Below are positions 35,793 through 45,009 of a DNA stretch of 64,000 nt, one piece after another. The DNA comes from JAVJRN01 sp040218415 (lineage in GTDB: Bacteria > Bacteroidota > Bacteroidia > Cytophagales > Cyclobacteriaceae), in NCBI GenBank assembly GCA_040218415.1, contig JAVJRN010000032.1, positions 1 to 64,000 on the forward strand. Reading direction: 5' to 3'. Position numbers and translations under genes: made by a program. The notes beneath the pieces were generated by a model. It had not been told where the DNA came from and ran no database searches. It saw only the letters and a program-made list of their open reading frames with translations. Positions within the stretch are counted from its first letter, which is position 1. The number at the start of each line of letters is the position of its first letter.

Positions 35793-36902
35793 TCATTCAA
35801 ATAAGGACTGATCCAAACCCGGAATCACTTTCAGAGCATTTTGAAAATATACTTTTTGAAGTACGGAATCAGGAAGGTCAAGTCCATACATCTTCCAATG
35901 TGCATGACGTTTTCGGTAGTAGTCAAAATACTCATCGGCGGTTTCGAGGATGCGAAAATAGGTATAGTATTCTTCCATTTGATAGGTGTCCTTTCCCATC
36001 ATCACCCGATCCTGATACTGAATCATCCAAGCCCTGGCAAATCGAGGTTGTCTTCCAAGCTCAGCAATCACGGCTCCTAATTCGGTGTAAACATTTGGCA
36101 ACTCATCAAACAGCTCGCCTAGTCTTGCCAGATCATTGCCAAACCAACCCAGATGTGCATTGATGAATTTGGTTCCGGGATGCTTTCTGAAAACACGGTG
36201 TTGTTCGGCCATTATTTCTTCGAACGTAGGCAATACCTCAGGATCCCGGTAGCGACTTGGATATTGCTTCAGCTCCAGCCAGCGTTCATTGTTCTTATCC
36301 TTTGGTTTCCAAAAAGAGTTGGGCTCGCCAGAGTGAATCAAAACGGGTATCCCTAGCGCTCCACATTTGGCCCAGATTGGATCCAAACGTTCATCATCTA
36401 CTGCGATGCGATTACCCTCATTGTCCTTGTCCGTCAGACCCAATCCCTTATATACTTTTAGCCCTTTCACGCCATGGTCCACCGCCTCTTCAAGCATACG
36501 CAGTGGCTCTTCGGGCCAACCTTCATCATCGAGATCTTCAAAATTGAGGTTCAGGAAAAGTGCAAAACGATTACCGTATTTTTCATTGACATTGTCCAAA
36601 GACCACTCTAGGATTTTCCCTCTAAAGCCGCTGAGATTGACCATCACCTTCATGTTTAAGGAATCCATCTCTACCACAAGATTGTCCAGGTCCTGGATCG
36701 GCATAATCCATTGATGATTGTGAACATCTACGAAAGGAAATTTAGCTTTGGTCAGCTTTGTTTCCGGGACATTTAAGGTCGAAATGGGTTCATATTCCTC
36801 CACATCCATCACGTTCATCCGGTATTGAATCTTGCCAACAATCCAATAGGTCAATCCAAGAAAGATCAACACAGAAAGAGGAATAAGAAACCATTTTTTC
36901 AT
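35793..36902 (-). CDS. Membrane-anchored amidohydrolase (Amidohydro_2 type)
   Basis: 369 residues with an N-terminal signal-anchor helix (about 4-24) and a TIM-barrel metal hydrolase. Ligand motifs are DVHNHQW (HxH type, about 59-65), LIHSGEPN (about 190), INAHLGW (about 247) and MGKDTY, with the final aspartate near 302. The substrate is unknown; relatives are decarboxylases or lactonases of the ACMSD group. The stop is six bases before the DUF2911 gene in the same direction (order DUF2911, then this gene), so they probably form an operon. Confidence 0.85.
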   Translation of the reverse strand: MKKWFLIPLSVLIFLGLTYWIVGKIQYRMNVMDVEEYEPISTLNVPETKLTKAKFPFVDVHNHQWIMPIQDLDNLVVEMDSLNMKVMVNLSGFRGKILEWSLDNVNEKYGNRFALFLNLNFEDLDDEGWPEEPLRMLEEAVDHGVKGLKVYKGLGLTDKDNEGNRIAVDDERLDPIWAKCGALGIPVLIHSGEPNSFWKPKDKNNERWLELKQYPSRYRDPEVLPTFEEIMAEQHRVFRKHPGTKFINAHLGWFGNDLARLGELFDELPNVYTELGAVIAELGRQPRFARAWMIQYQDRVMMGKDTYQMEEYYTYFRILETADEYFDYYRKRHAHWKMYGLDLPDSVLQKVYFQNALKVIPGLDQSLFE

Positions 36903-36908
36903 AGCAAT

Positions 36909-37460
36909 CTATGGATTAGTAATGGGTACGCTAAATGAAGTTTGTCCCCAATCGAAGTTCATTTGAATGGCCGTAGCATCACTGGTGAAACTAATGGTGA
37001 ATTGCTCCGTATTCTCACTTTTCATAGATACTGGGGCATCTATGCTTAAAATATCTAGTTCAGGATCTGGCTCAACTGCGCCAAAGAAGGCCCCCAATTC
37101 GCTATTTAAGATAATTTGAAAAGCTTCCTTACCAGGCACAGCATACATTCTGTAGCCGCCTGCCTTAAGAAGCTTCCCTGCAAAAAGAATATCCTTATTC
37201 AATGTGATTTCTGTCGCCTGATTGGCTCCAAGCCTCCAGTACTTTCCATAAGGCTGCAATGCGCCCGCTTCTTCAGTACCAAAAAGTAATCGGTCTTTTC
37301 TGTATGGTCTGCTGTAGTCCACTTTGATATCGATACCCTGATCGCTATAGGAAACAGTATCCGGAGGGCTTACAGGTGTTGCAATAAACAAAGCATAAAC
37401 AGCATAGAGCACAAATAGCAGGACAAGCACTCCTAACCCTAATAAAATTTTCTTCAGCAT
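36909..37460 (-). CDS. DUF2911 domain protein
   Basis: 183 residues from the ATG at 37460, which puts the hydrophobic helix MLKKILLGLGVLVLLFVLYAVYALF at the N-terminus. The longer frame begins with TTG at 37529. The DUF2911 core is visible as VDYSRPYRKDRLLFG...YGKYWRLGANQATEI and a C-terminal beta-sandwich. The family is widespread in Bacteroidota and has no established activity. It is anchored to, or exported across, the inner membrane. Confidence 0.88.
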   Translation of the reverse strand: MLKKILLGLGVLVLLFVLYAVYALFIATPVSPPDTVSYSDQGIDIKVDYSRPYRKDRLLFGTEEAGALQPYGKYWRLGANQATEITLNKDILFAGKLLKAGGYRMYAVPGKEAFQIILNSELGAFFGAVEPDPELDILSIDAPVSMKSENTEQFTISFTSDATAIQMNFDWGQTSFSVPITNP

Positions 37461-37785
37461 AATCGTTGGTTTTTGATTGAGCTGTAATATTACCGTTTTT
37501 GAATGAAGAGTGAATGATTCTTTAGGCAAGGATGATTTCGGATATTATAGGATGAGCCCACCTATTTAGACCTTGAGCCAAGTTTCGTATCCTCACGAAT
37601 CCAAACCCAAAAGGTTTGCGATGACACAAAACAGGGCATTGGAAAGGCTAACCCTTTTGCTTAAGTTGACGGATATCCGAAGATTGGCAAAGAGTCTGAT
37701 GATAGGCAATCTGCACGTGTTTGAAAACACAAAGGGACTTTGATTTGCATCAAAGTCCCTTTATGCAGTAATTGTATTACTTAAG

Positions 37786-38802
37786 TTATCCTTCTCTTTT
37801 TTTCACAAAGTACCCATTAATCTTATCTGTCAATGCAGTCATGACATTACCCATTCCAGTATACTCCGGGCCGTATCCTTTCTTCTTGTGCTCTAATTGA
37901 AAAAGAGAGGTCTTTCCGTAAGTCACTCTAGAGCCAGCCAAAAACTGACCTCTGATATAGAATAAGCCTTTCAGACCTGTGTCTTCTTCTTCCGAAAGTT
38001 GAATTGGATTTTTTGTCCATATATACAAACTCGCGTGATTGACTCCATAAGTGGCTTTATCCTTTTTTAGCTTTCGAGTCACGATGGTCACTGCAGCTAC
38101 AGCATCTACTCCTAGACCTTCGGCCAAGTAATAGCCCATTGACTCGAAAAACTTCGCATCATTCTTATTGGTATTCACAAATTTTTCAGCTGCTGTTAAG
38201 GAGTTAGCAAACTCGTTGGATATCCAAATGGTCTTGTAACCTGGAGGAGTCGGTCTCGGACGAGCTATTTGAAGTGTCCCTGCCGCGCTGAGTTTCTTAG
38301 TGGTTGTTTTCTCTTTCTTTAAACCACCGTGCTGGGGAACAAAACCATTGTAAAACTCCTTTTTCTCGTCACTATCCAAATATTGATCTGGCGTGAGCAG
38401 CTCCATCCCCATTTTTTCAAAACCAGTCTTAAGCTCGTCAATAGATGCATTGTAAAATTCACTGACATGCAATCCAGCAGTACCTGCATCAGTAGCCCAC
38501 AAACTAGCTGAATAAGTAGTGGTATATGTACTGCTGGTTTTTTTCTGATCAGACATTCCCGGATCTTCAAGGTAAAAAGTAACCAAAGCTACTCTCTTAG
38601 GCATCTCTGGTAGCAAGGATACATTGGTACTCCAGCCTGTTCCATTTTTACTTGGTCTTCCCTCTAGCGGAAAATCTTGTCGTGCTTTGATCTTTGTTAT
38701 GTCAGCAGTTTCCTTGGTAAAATCTGACTGAGCCATCGCGCTTAGGCTGCATGTTAATAATAAAATGAACATGCTTTTGATCGGTGATAGTTGTGCTTTC
38801 AT
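37786..38802 (-). CDS. Exported protein of unknown function
   Basis: 338 residues from the ATG at 38802, with a signal peptide ending LSAMAQ (about residue 25). The mature part has no membrane helix and resembles no family I can name. It contains MPKRVALVTFYLEDPGM, like the opening strand of a conserved domain, and a mixed alpha-beta pattern. It is a stand-alone gene next to a response regulator that reads the same way. Confidence 0.7.
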   Translation of the reverse strand: MKAQLSPIKSMFILLLTCSLSAMAQSDFTKETADITKIKARQDFPLEGRPSKNGTGWSTNVSLLPEMPKRVALVTFYLEDPGMSDQKKTSSTYTTTYSASLWATDAGTAGLHVSEFYNASIDELKTGFEKMGMELLTPDQYLDSDEKKEFYNGFVPQHGGLKKEKTTTKKLSAAGTLQIARPRPTPPGYKTIWISNEFANSLTAAEKFVNTNKNDAKFFESMGYYLAEGLGVDAVAAVTIVTRKLKKDKATYGVNHASLYIWTKNPIQLSEEEDTGLKGLFYIRGQFLAGSRVTYGKTSLFQLEHKKKGYGPEYTGMGNVMTALTDKINGYFVKKREG

Positions 38803-38925
38803 GGTGCTATTAATTTTATGTAGCACCAAATTCGGACAAAATAAGCCCGATGTAAATCCGTAGCACTGCGTAAATGCTATACCGAGCGATAGGTATATAA
38901 TGTGATATTATTGATTTACTGTTGA

Positions 38926-39576
38926 TTATAACGAGATAAGACCGTAACGAACACCATATTTTAGCAGGCCAATCACCGTATTTGCCTCCGTTTTCTTCAA
39001 CATGTTCTTTCGATGGGTTTCTACTGTTCTTCGAGAAATAAAGAGGTGACTGGCGATCTCTTCGCTAGACTTTTCTTCCGCTATAAGTTTAAGCACTTCT
39101 TGCTCCCTTTCCGTGAGCGGAACCTTGATCTCTTCCTTTCGCTTTTGTTCAATCAAACGCTCCAATAAAACTTCCGTGACTTCATTGCAATAAAAAGTGC
39201 CTCCATCAGAGATTTTTTTCAGGGCCTTGACCAATTCGTCACGGTCCGTATTTTTCAATACATAGCCCTCCGCCTCTGCCATCATGATTTCAGAAATCGT
39301 TGAGCGGTCATTGTGCATGGTTAAAACCAAAATTTTTATCTCCGGAAATTCTAACTTTACCTTTTTGACCAACTCGATTCCACCCATTATGGGCATATTC
39401 AGGTCGGTGATGAGCACGTCAGGTTGATCCTGCCTGATACTATCAAGTGCCAGCCGTCCATTAGGAGCTGTTCCAATGATATTGACAAAATCCTCGTCTT
39501 CAATGAGCGAGATAATGCCTTCTAAAAAAAGCTCATGGTCATCAACCAACAGCAGCCTGATCGGACTCTTTATCAT
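38926..39576 (-). CDS. NarL/FixJ-family response regulator
   Basis: 216 residues. The receiver domain (about 1-120) has acidic residues DD near 12, the phospho-acceptor aspartate in VLITDLNMP near 57, and lysine in VLKNTDRDE near 107. The LuxR-type helix-turn-helix (about 150-215) reads LTEREQEVLKLIAEEKSSEEIASHLFISRRTVETHRKNML. It should bind DNA after phosphorylation by the kinase encoded directly upstream. The gene start lies 35 bp inside the kinase gene, showing translational coupling. Confidence 0.96.
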   Translation of the reverse strand: MIKSPIRLLLVDDHELFLEGIISLIEDEDFVNIIGTAPNGRLALDSIRQDQPDVLITDLNMPIMGGIELVKKVKLEFPEIKILVLTMHNDRSTISEIMMAEAEGYVLKNTDRDELVKALKKISDGGTFYCNEVTEVLLERLIEQKRKEEIKVPLTEREQEVLKLIAEEKSSEEIASHLFISRRTVETHRKNMLKKTEANTVIGLLKYGVRYGLISL

Positions 39577-41446
39577 TTGGTATGGTGATTTTAACAGTAG
39601 TACCCTCCTTCAATTTAGAGTAAATATTGATTTTTCCATTCATCAGATCCACTCTTGAGTAAATATTACTCCATCCTATCCCAGTTGAGTTATCAATTAG
39701 CGCTAAATCAAAACCATCACCATGATCAGAAATCACGATTTCAGTGGCTATTCCTTTGTTTTCAATCTTTAATTCTAGGGTTTCAGATTGAGAGTACTTT
39801 AGGGCATTATTTATTACCTCTTGGATCACCCTATAAACACCAATGGTCTTTACTTCGTTGAAGTATAAGTCCCCTATTACACTAAATTCAGTGGTAATTT
39901 GATCACTCATGTTAATTTTTCGAACTAGCTCATCAAGAGCAGATTTGAGTCCTACTGAAATCAGGGCATTTGGCATGAGATTATGAGAGATACTCCTCAC
40001 CTCCTCTATTGACTGATCGATTAATGATAGTGAGTTCCTTACTTTTTTATCTTCTTTGTCTCCTACACCCGAAACATTGATCCGTGCCGTAGATAACAAC
40101 TGGCCTAACCCGTCATGAAGCTCTTGGGCAATCCGCTTGCGCTCTTTTTCCTCAGCATCTATCACCGCTTTGAACCTCCCTTTCTGTAACTGCTCCTTCT
40201 CCTCAGCCAGCTGTGCTCGCAACTTATATCGCTTTCTACTACTATAGAGCGTCACCCCAATCAATAACAATATTGCAGAAATAGCCAACCCTATAATTTG
40301 GTTTCGCTTTTGCGAAATTTCCAAAGCATTGAGTGCCGCTTCAACCTGTAGGGTTTTGATGGACTGCTCCTTTTTCTCAGTTTCATAAGCTATTTGAAGA
40401 TTGGATATTTTGGCGAAATTATTTTCATTTAATACTGAGTCCTCATACATGTCTTTAAGGACAAAATAGTTCAGTGCCGCTTGGTAATCTTTTCGAGCCT
40501 GCTCCAGATCATGGAGGTATTGATAGTTGGCAATAATCATCCGCTTATTGCCTTGCTTTACGAATAGTTCAAGACTTTCAGTCAACATCTCAGCAGCTTT
40601 ATCAAACTGTTTGAGGTATATATATGCTTCCCCCATATTCTGAATAGCCACGCCGATCATCACTGGATCTTCTGATATTTCAGCTTCCTCCTTAGCTAAT
40701 TGGTAATTGTCAATGGCTTTCCTTAAGTCTCCTTTATAAAAATAAACAGCACCAATATTACTCATAATCGACGCTAAGCCATCCCGCTTCCCCGACCTTC
40801 GTTGTACCCTTTCCACTTCACGAAAATCCTCTATTGCCCCATCCAAATCACCTGTCATCGTCTTGCTATTACCTCTCTCTGTCATGCCTGCTGAAATCAC
40901 GAATGAATCATCATTTGCCCTACCTATGGCAATACATTCATCCACATACTTGAAGGCATCCTCATACTTACCCAGTCCAAATTGAATTTGTGAAATCACA
41001 AGATTGGCCATAGCACTGGTATAATACTGCCCTATCTGATCCGAAATCCGAATGGCATTCAAGAGATTTTCTAAAGCTGCCGTATAGTTAGACAACTCTT
41101 TATTGATCACGCCAAGATGCTGATAAGCAGCAGAAATTAGCACGGAATCCCCGAGAGATTTCCCGATTTTCATCGCTTGATTTTGATGAAAAATGGCACT
41201 GTCATAAAACCCTGTTTCCTGAAGTGCTACACCCACAATCGAGTGATACTTTCCAATAGCCAATTGATCATTGGATCCTAGCCCTATAGCCAAGATCTTA
41301 TTGGCATAGAAATACATGGAATCAAAAGAAATGAATTCATTCGCTTTTGCTTTCCCAGAATAATAGGTAACACTATCTAAAGGCCCTTGAGCGCGAAGAC
41401 TCGATATCACAAAAAATATTGCGACCAGTTGGAGAAGTTTTTTCAT
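39542..41446 (-). CDS. TPR-sensor histidine kinase (HisKA_3 type)
   Basis: 634 residues from the ATG at 41446, giving a signal peptide ending SSLRAQ. Tetratricopeptide repeats fill about residues 40-340, a coiled stretch leads to one membrane helix (about 390-408: IIGLAISAILLLIGVTLY), and the cytoplasmic kinase follows. The phospho-acceptor box is RKRIAQELHDGLGQLLSTARINV, and the ATPase motifs include VIQEVINNALKYS (N box) and DHGDGFD (G1). The periplasmic TPR array is the likely sensor. It pairs with the overlapping regulator. Confidence 0.95.
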   Translation of the reverse strand: MKKLLQLVAIFFVISSLRAQGPLDSVTYYSGKAKANEFISFDSMYFYANKILAIGLGSNDQLAIGKYHSIVGVALQETGFYDSAIFHQNQAMKIGKSLGDSVLISAAYQHLGVINKELSNYTAALENLLNAIRISDQIGQYYTSAMANLVISQIQFGLGKYEDAFKYVDECIAIGRANDDSFVISAGMTERGNSKTMTGDLDGAIEDFREVERVQRRSGKRDGLASIMSNIGAVYFYKGDLRKAIDNYQLAKEEAEISEDPVMIGVAIQNMGEAYIYLKQFDKAAEMLTESLELFVKQGNKRMIIANYQYLHDLEQARKDYQAALNYFVLKDMYEDSVLNENNFAKISNLQIAYETEKKEQSIKTLQVEAALNALEISQKRNQIIGLAISAILLLIGVTLYSSRKRYKLRAQLAEEKEQLQKGRFKAVIDAEEKERKRIAQELHDGLGQLLSTARINVSGVGDKEDKKVRNSLSLIDQSIEEVRSISHNLMPNALISVGLKSALDELVRKINMSDQITTEFSVIGDLYFNEVKTIGVYRVIQEVINNALKYSQSETLELKIENKGIATEIVISDHGDGFDLALIDNSTGIGWSNIYSRVDLMNGKINIYSKLKEGTTVKITIPNDKESDQAAVG

Positions 41447-41936
41447 AAGTCGGTGAGTTAGGCAAGGCATAGGTTTTAAAAAATTAGTCGTAAACCCATG
41501 ATTTCGAGACTTTAAGATAATAAAGAAGCAGGAATATCAAAAACATCATCTTTTAACAAACTTCTAAATGACTGCTCCAACTTTAGTAAACTTAAATGAG
41601 CGATTCCATTACCAACACCCTAAAAACCCACTACCATCGAACATGAAAAATTCAGTCTTTTAACTATCCGTTATCATCATGTCTCTTTACTCCTGCAGCT
41701 CGGCAAGTGAAAAAACTACCAATCAAAGCAGAGCATAATTCAACGTGGATCAGGAATTATATCAGGTGATCATTTCGATAGGCAAGCGCAACCCCCAGCA
41801 CAAGCATCCACTTGTGTTTTATAAGGCCAGCATATTCTGAAATTATACTGAACAACTTAAGACAATGCCAAAAGGTAAATAGACTAGAAGTTTATAATAG
41901 TTGTTTCACGTCAAGTAACATTCATTGGAAAATCAG
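41447..41936. other. Gap with decayed coding traces
   Basis: No intact gene. At about 41643-41760 a broken frame resembles a lipoprotein leader (MKNSVF, stop, then IIMSLYSCSSASEKTTNQ), followed by stops. The region probably holds a decayed gene together with the transposase remnant that follows. Confidence 0.35.
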
Positions 41937-42330
41937 ATAAACCAATGCAGGATATTCTGAGAGGTTTTGAAAGTTATACTTCTTGAAAACTCAAAGAAGA
42001 AATCAATCAACCCCCTCAAGAAAGCAGAAAAGACCGGGCCGGCATTTTCGTGAATTATTATGTTAATGAAAAGGGCAGGTATAAAGAATGGAAATAAAAA
42101 TGGCAATTTTGGAAGTAGCACAACAATCTCATAGCATTAAGCGCTGAAGTGCCGCCTGACCAAAAGTCAACTGCCTTCATACTAATCGTGTTGTATAACA
42201 ACTGGTATATGAACCAGTACATTGGAAATATTGCAGTGGAATTGATTATGCTGGCGAAAAAGGATGGCGCTCATATTATCGAATAGACGCAATTTCAATT
42301 GATCCTCACACATAATCTAAGTGCATTAAT
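41937..42330 (+). pseudogene. Remnant of an IS200/RAYT-like (Y1) transposase
   Basis: Broken frames read PMQDILRGFESYTS, stop, KLKEEINQPPQESRK, then KWQFWK, stop, HNNLIALSAEVPPDQK, then NNWYMNQYIGNIAVELIMLAKKDG. This order matches the C-terminal half of Bacteroidota REP-associated tyrosine transposases (DILRDFKxFTSxKL...QFWQQHNxPIEL...LHNNPV). At least three stops or shifts are present and the HUH catalytic part is missing. Confidence 0.55.
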
Positions 42331-42411
42331 TGTAAGTAAAAACGGAAACCCTATGCAATTGTCGGGCTTCCGGCTTCAATTTTATCTAATGAGTAGAATC
42401 TGAAACAGCTA

Positions 42412-42702
42412 TTATTGCTCCATTCTTTGATTCATCTCCGTCGAAGTGGTATCGTCCATCATGTGCCCTCCAGATTCCTCGTCCTCATGCATGTGACCAT
42501 CATCTTCCATCTCATGGATATGAACATCACCTTCCACCTCATGCATGTGTTCATCACCTTCCATGATTTCATTTTGGTTATCATTCATCATATCACTGTG
42601 CTCCTGATTTTCATTATTTTGCTGAGTGCCACAAGAGATTATAAATGAGGTGATGAACAATACAGTAAGAATTTTAACAAATTGATTTATTGATTTTTTC
42701 AT
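42412..42702 (-). CDS. Histidine- and methionine-rich lipoprotein
   Basis: 96 residues. The signal FITSFIISC is a lipobox with Cys24 as the lipidation site. The mature part is almost entirely acidic, with His and Met in a periodic pattern: EGDEHMHE, EGDVHIHE, EDDGHMHE, EESGGHM. Such HxH/MxH repeats suggest binding of a soft or transition metal such as copper, silver, zinc or nickel at the outer or inner membrane surface. The family was not recognised. The start is preceded by four short tandem repeats in the leader. Confidence 0.8.
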   Translation of the reverse strand: MKKSINQFVKILTVLFITSFIISCGTQQNNENQEHSDMMNDNQNEIMEGDEHMHEVEGDVHIHEMEDDGHMHEDEESGGHMMDDTTSTEMNQRMEQ

Positions 42703-42730
42703 AGTTTTTGGTTTTTGGTTTTTGGTTTTT
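42703..42730 (-). repeat. Four tandem CCAAAAA-type repeats in a 5' leader
   Basis: Directly upstream of the lipoprotein ATG the leader reads as consecutive 7-bp CCAAAAA-like units. A-rich leaders favour initiation in Bacteroidota. A tandem repeat here could also change length by slippage and so alter translation. Confidence 0.75.
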
Positions 42731-42770
42731 AAATTGTTAATTAAATCTGTGCTGCTTTTGGATGTAAGTG

Positions 42771-42923
42771 CTATTGGGCAAGAAATCTTCCATCAGCAGG
42801 TAAATATGCTACATTGATAAAAGAGGATATTTCCGTTGCAAGACAAAGTTGCTTTGCTTTGCTATTTGTTTCGGTTTGTACGAATTGAATAATTGATTCC
42901 ATAGCATCCTTTATAGTAATCAT
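42771..42923 (-). CDS. Possible 50-residue protein
   Basis: An ATG frame, MITIKDAMESIIQFVQTETNSKAKQ and onward, ends in TAG at 42771. It is balanced in composition and amphipathic, and lies in a region otherwise without genes. No family was recognised and no promoter was seen, so it may be chance. Confidence 0.3.
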   Translation of the reverse strand: MITIKDAMESIIQFVQTETNSKAKQLCLATEISSFINVAYLPADGRFLAQ

Positions 42924-43428
42924 TCGAATTAACGCTTTTAAAAACAACTTAAATTCAATTTTTTCAAGTTTTGATAAAAGGGTTCGTTTTCCTCTGTGGA
43001 TATATAAGAAATAATTGTTCCCATTATTAATCCTGGCTTTTTATAATGATCCTTTTCATTCCTGTTTTCATTAGATCTCTGGCACAAGTTGATACAAATA
43101 ACAAAGTAGAAACACTTAAAAATACAGACCAAACAAGGCCTATTGCTGTTCATCGTGCTTTTGGGCTTCTCTTATTTATGAAAATCAGAAGGCTTTGATT
43201 TCAATGTTTTGCAGCATTTATTAGCAAAACCACTTTTTAAGATATGCGGGTTTCGGTCAACTTATTGTATAAAAAGTGTCCCACTCATGTGCGCAATGAG
43301 AAAATAAATACACACAATTCCATCCTGATAGTGCTTGCCTCCTACTTTCTGCATTTGGTATGAAGTTAGGACATGTTTAAAAGTCAAATGACCATTAAAA
43401 TTTATCTAACTATTAAAATTTCAAAACC
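42924..43428. other. Intergenic region upstream of osmC
   Basis: About 500 bp with no credible gene on either strand. It must carry the rightward promoter for the osmC-like gene. No known operator or RNA was recognised. Confidence 0.4.
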
Positions 43429-43857
43429 ATGAGCAAACATTTTGCACAAGCCAGCTGGGAAGGAAACCTTCCTCAAGGCAAAGGACATTACACATTAAAA
43501 ACCAGTGGATTTAAAGGCCAGCTTTCATTTTCATCACGTTTTGAGGACAATAGAGAGGCATCCAGTCCCGAAGAGTTAATCGCAGCAGCTCATGCAAGTT
43601 GTTTCTCAATGGCATTGTCACATGCACTATAACAGGAAGGATTCAAACCCGAGAAAATCGAGACAGATGCTGAAGTAACGTTAGCCAAGGCTGGAGACTC
43701 ATTTACAATATCAGAAATTACCTTAAAAACCAAAGAATCAGTTCCTGATATTGCCTCACAAAAATTCGAAGAAATAGCAGGTAATGCCAAAGAAAATTGT
43801 CCTGTTTCAAAAGCCTTAAGCGCAGTGGAAATTAAACTTGAAGCCACACTTTCATAA
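43429..43857 (+). pseudogene. OsmC-family peroxiredoxin with one in-frame stop
   Basis: The frame spans 143 codons, the normal OsmC/Ohr length, and keeps both family cysteines (AHASCFSMALS and ENCPVSKAL). Codon 68 is TAA (43630-43632) between SHAL and QEGFKPEKIE, where relatives have an acidic residue, so a single GAA-to-TAA change would explain it. The rest of the frame is undamaged, suggesting a very recent loss or a base error. An intact protein would reduce organic hydroperoxides. Confidence 0.85.
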
Positions 43858-44103
43858 GACACCAATGGGTATGGGGATTCCCGCTGAGTTCACACATCAT
43901 TTGGTTTTACCCAAAGTTAAGTGTGATTCAGTAATTTATTTTCAACCGCTACAGTAAAGCAAGCTTGGAGATATACGCTTTTCTAAGCAAGCAATTTTTC
44001 ATCCCCTTCTTCCCCACCCTAATTAGAGCATTGATGTAGCAGTAAAAAAATCTCTGACTTGCTGCTTACTCACAATTGGAAAAATCAAAAAATCATTTAC
44101 AGT

Positions 44104-44259
44104 ATGGATAACAAAAAAAATTACGAAACTAAAAATTGCAAATTTCTTCAATCCCTAGACTATGCAATCAAAAATGGGTTTGAAGAAAAAGTGCAGGAAC
44201 TTTTAATAATACAGCAAAAAGATGAGGCTCAGAAGGAATTTTTATTAGAACAGGTTTGA
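44104..44259 (+). CDS. Small hydrophilic protein ahead of pgmB
   Basis: 51 residues (MDNKKNYETKN...LLEQV), charged and helical. It ends 15 bp before the pgmB ATG and reads in the same direction, so it could be a small first gene of this operon. No family was recognised. A longer frame from 44059 is possible but less likely. Confidence 0.5.
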   Translation: MDNKKNYETKNCKFLQSLDYAIKNGFEEKVQELLIIQQKDEAQKEFLLEQV

Positions 44260-44274
44260 AATCAGATTGAAAAA

Positions 44275-45009
44275 ATGAATCTCATAACTGAGCACAATAT
44301 CCAACTTGTCATTTTTGATATGGATGGTGTACTTACTCAAACCGCCAGATTGCATGCCCAAGCCTGGAAAAAAATGTTTGATGAATACCTGCAAAAAAGG
44401 GAAGGCGATAATTTTAAGCCTTTGAAGATAGAGACGGATTATAAGGAGTATATCGATGGAATCCCAAGGTTTGAAGGAGTACGTGCTTTTTTGAATTCTC
44501 GTGATATAGCTCTCCCTGAGGGGAGTCCGCAGGATTATCCTGACCAGAAAACTATATATGGCTTGGGAATGCGTAAAAATGCATTATTTCTGGATTTGCT
44601 GGAGAAAGAAGGCATCCATGTCTATGAAGATACCCTTGAGATCATCAAGGATTTGAAAAAAGATAAGATAAAGATGGCAGCAATTTCTTCCAGCAAGAAT
44701 TGCCAAGCAATTATTGAAAAAGCAGGTTTGTCCCATTATTTTGATGCGATAGTGGGCGGAATAACCTCTGAAAAAGAGGATATAAAAGGCAAGCCTGCTC
44801 CTGATATTTTTCTATATGCAAGTAAACAAATTGATATAGCGCCGGATAAGGCCATGGTTATCGAAGATGCCATCTCAGGTGTAAAAGCGGGCAAGGATGG
44901 GAAATTCGCTTTAGTAGTCGGCGTAGCTCGAAATAATGATAAAGATAACCTTAGAGAAGCTGGAGCCGACATTGTAGTACAAAAACTGACGGAATTAAAA
45001 ACAAAATGA
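44275..45009 (+). CDS. pgmB: Beta-phosphoglucomutase-like HAD phosphatase
   Basis: 244 residues of the HAD superfamily. Motif I VIFDMDGVLTQTARLHAQAW contains the DxD nucleophile pair, a threonine/serine motif lies near 140 (AAISSSKN), and KGKPAPDIFLYA plus VIEDAISGVKAGKDG supply lysine and the acidic metal ligands. The sequence is closest in style to beta-phosphoglucomutases, which convert beta-glucose 1-phosphate to glucose 6-phosphate. A GH65 phosphorylase that would make that substrate is encoded in the same operon. It overlaps otsB by four bases. Confidence 0.88.
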   Translation: MNLITEHNIQLVIFDMDGVLTQTARLHAQAWKKMFDEYLQKREGDNFKPLKIETDYKEYIDGIPRFEGVRAFLNSRDIALPEGSPQDYPDQKTIYGLGMRKNALFLDLLEKEGIHVYEDTLEIIKDLKKDKIKMAAISSSKNCQAIIEKAGLSHYFDAIVGGITSEKEDIKGKPAPDIFLYASKQIDIAPDKAMVIEDAISGVKAGKDGKFALVVGVARNNDKDNLREAGADIVVQKLTELKTK

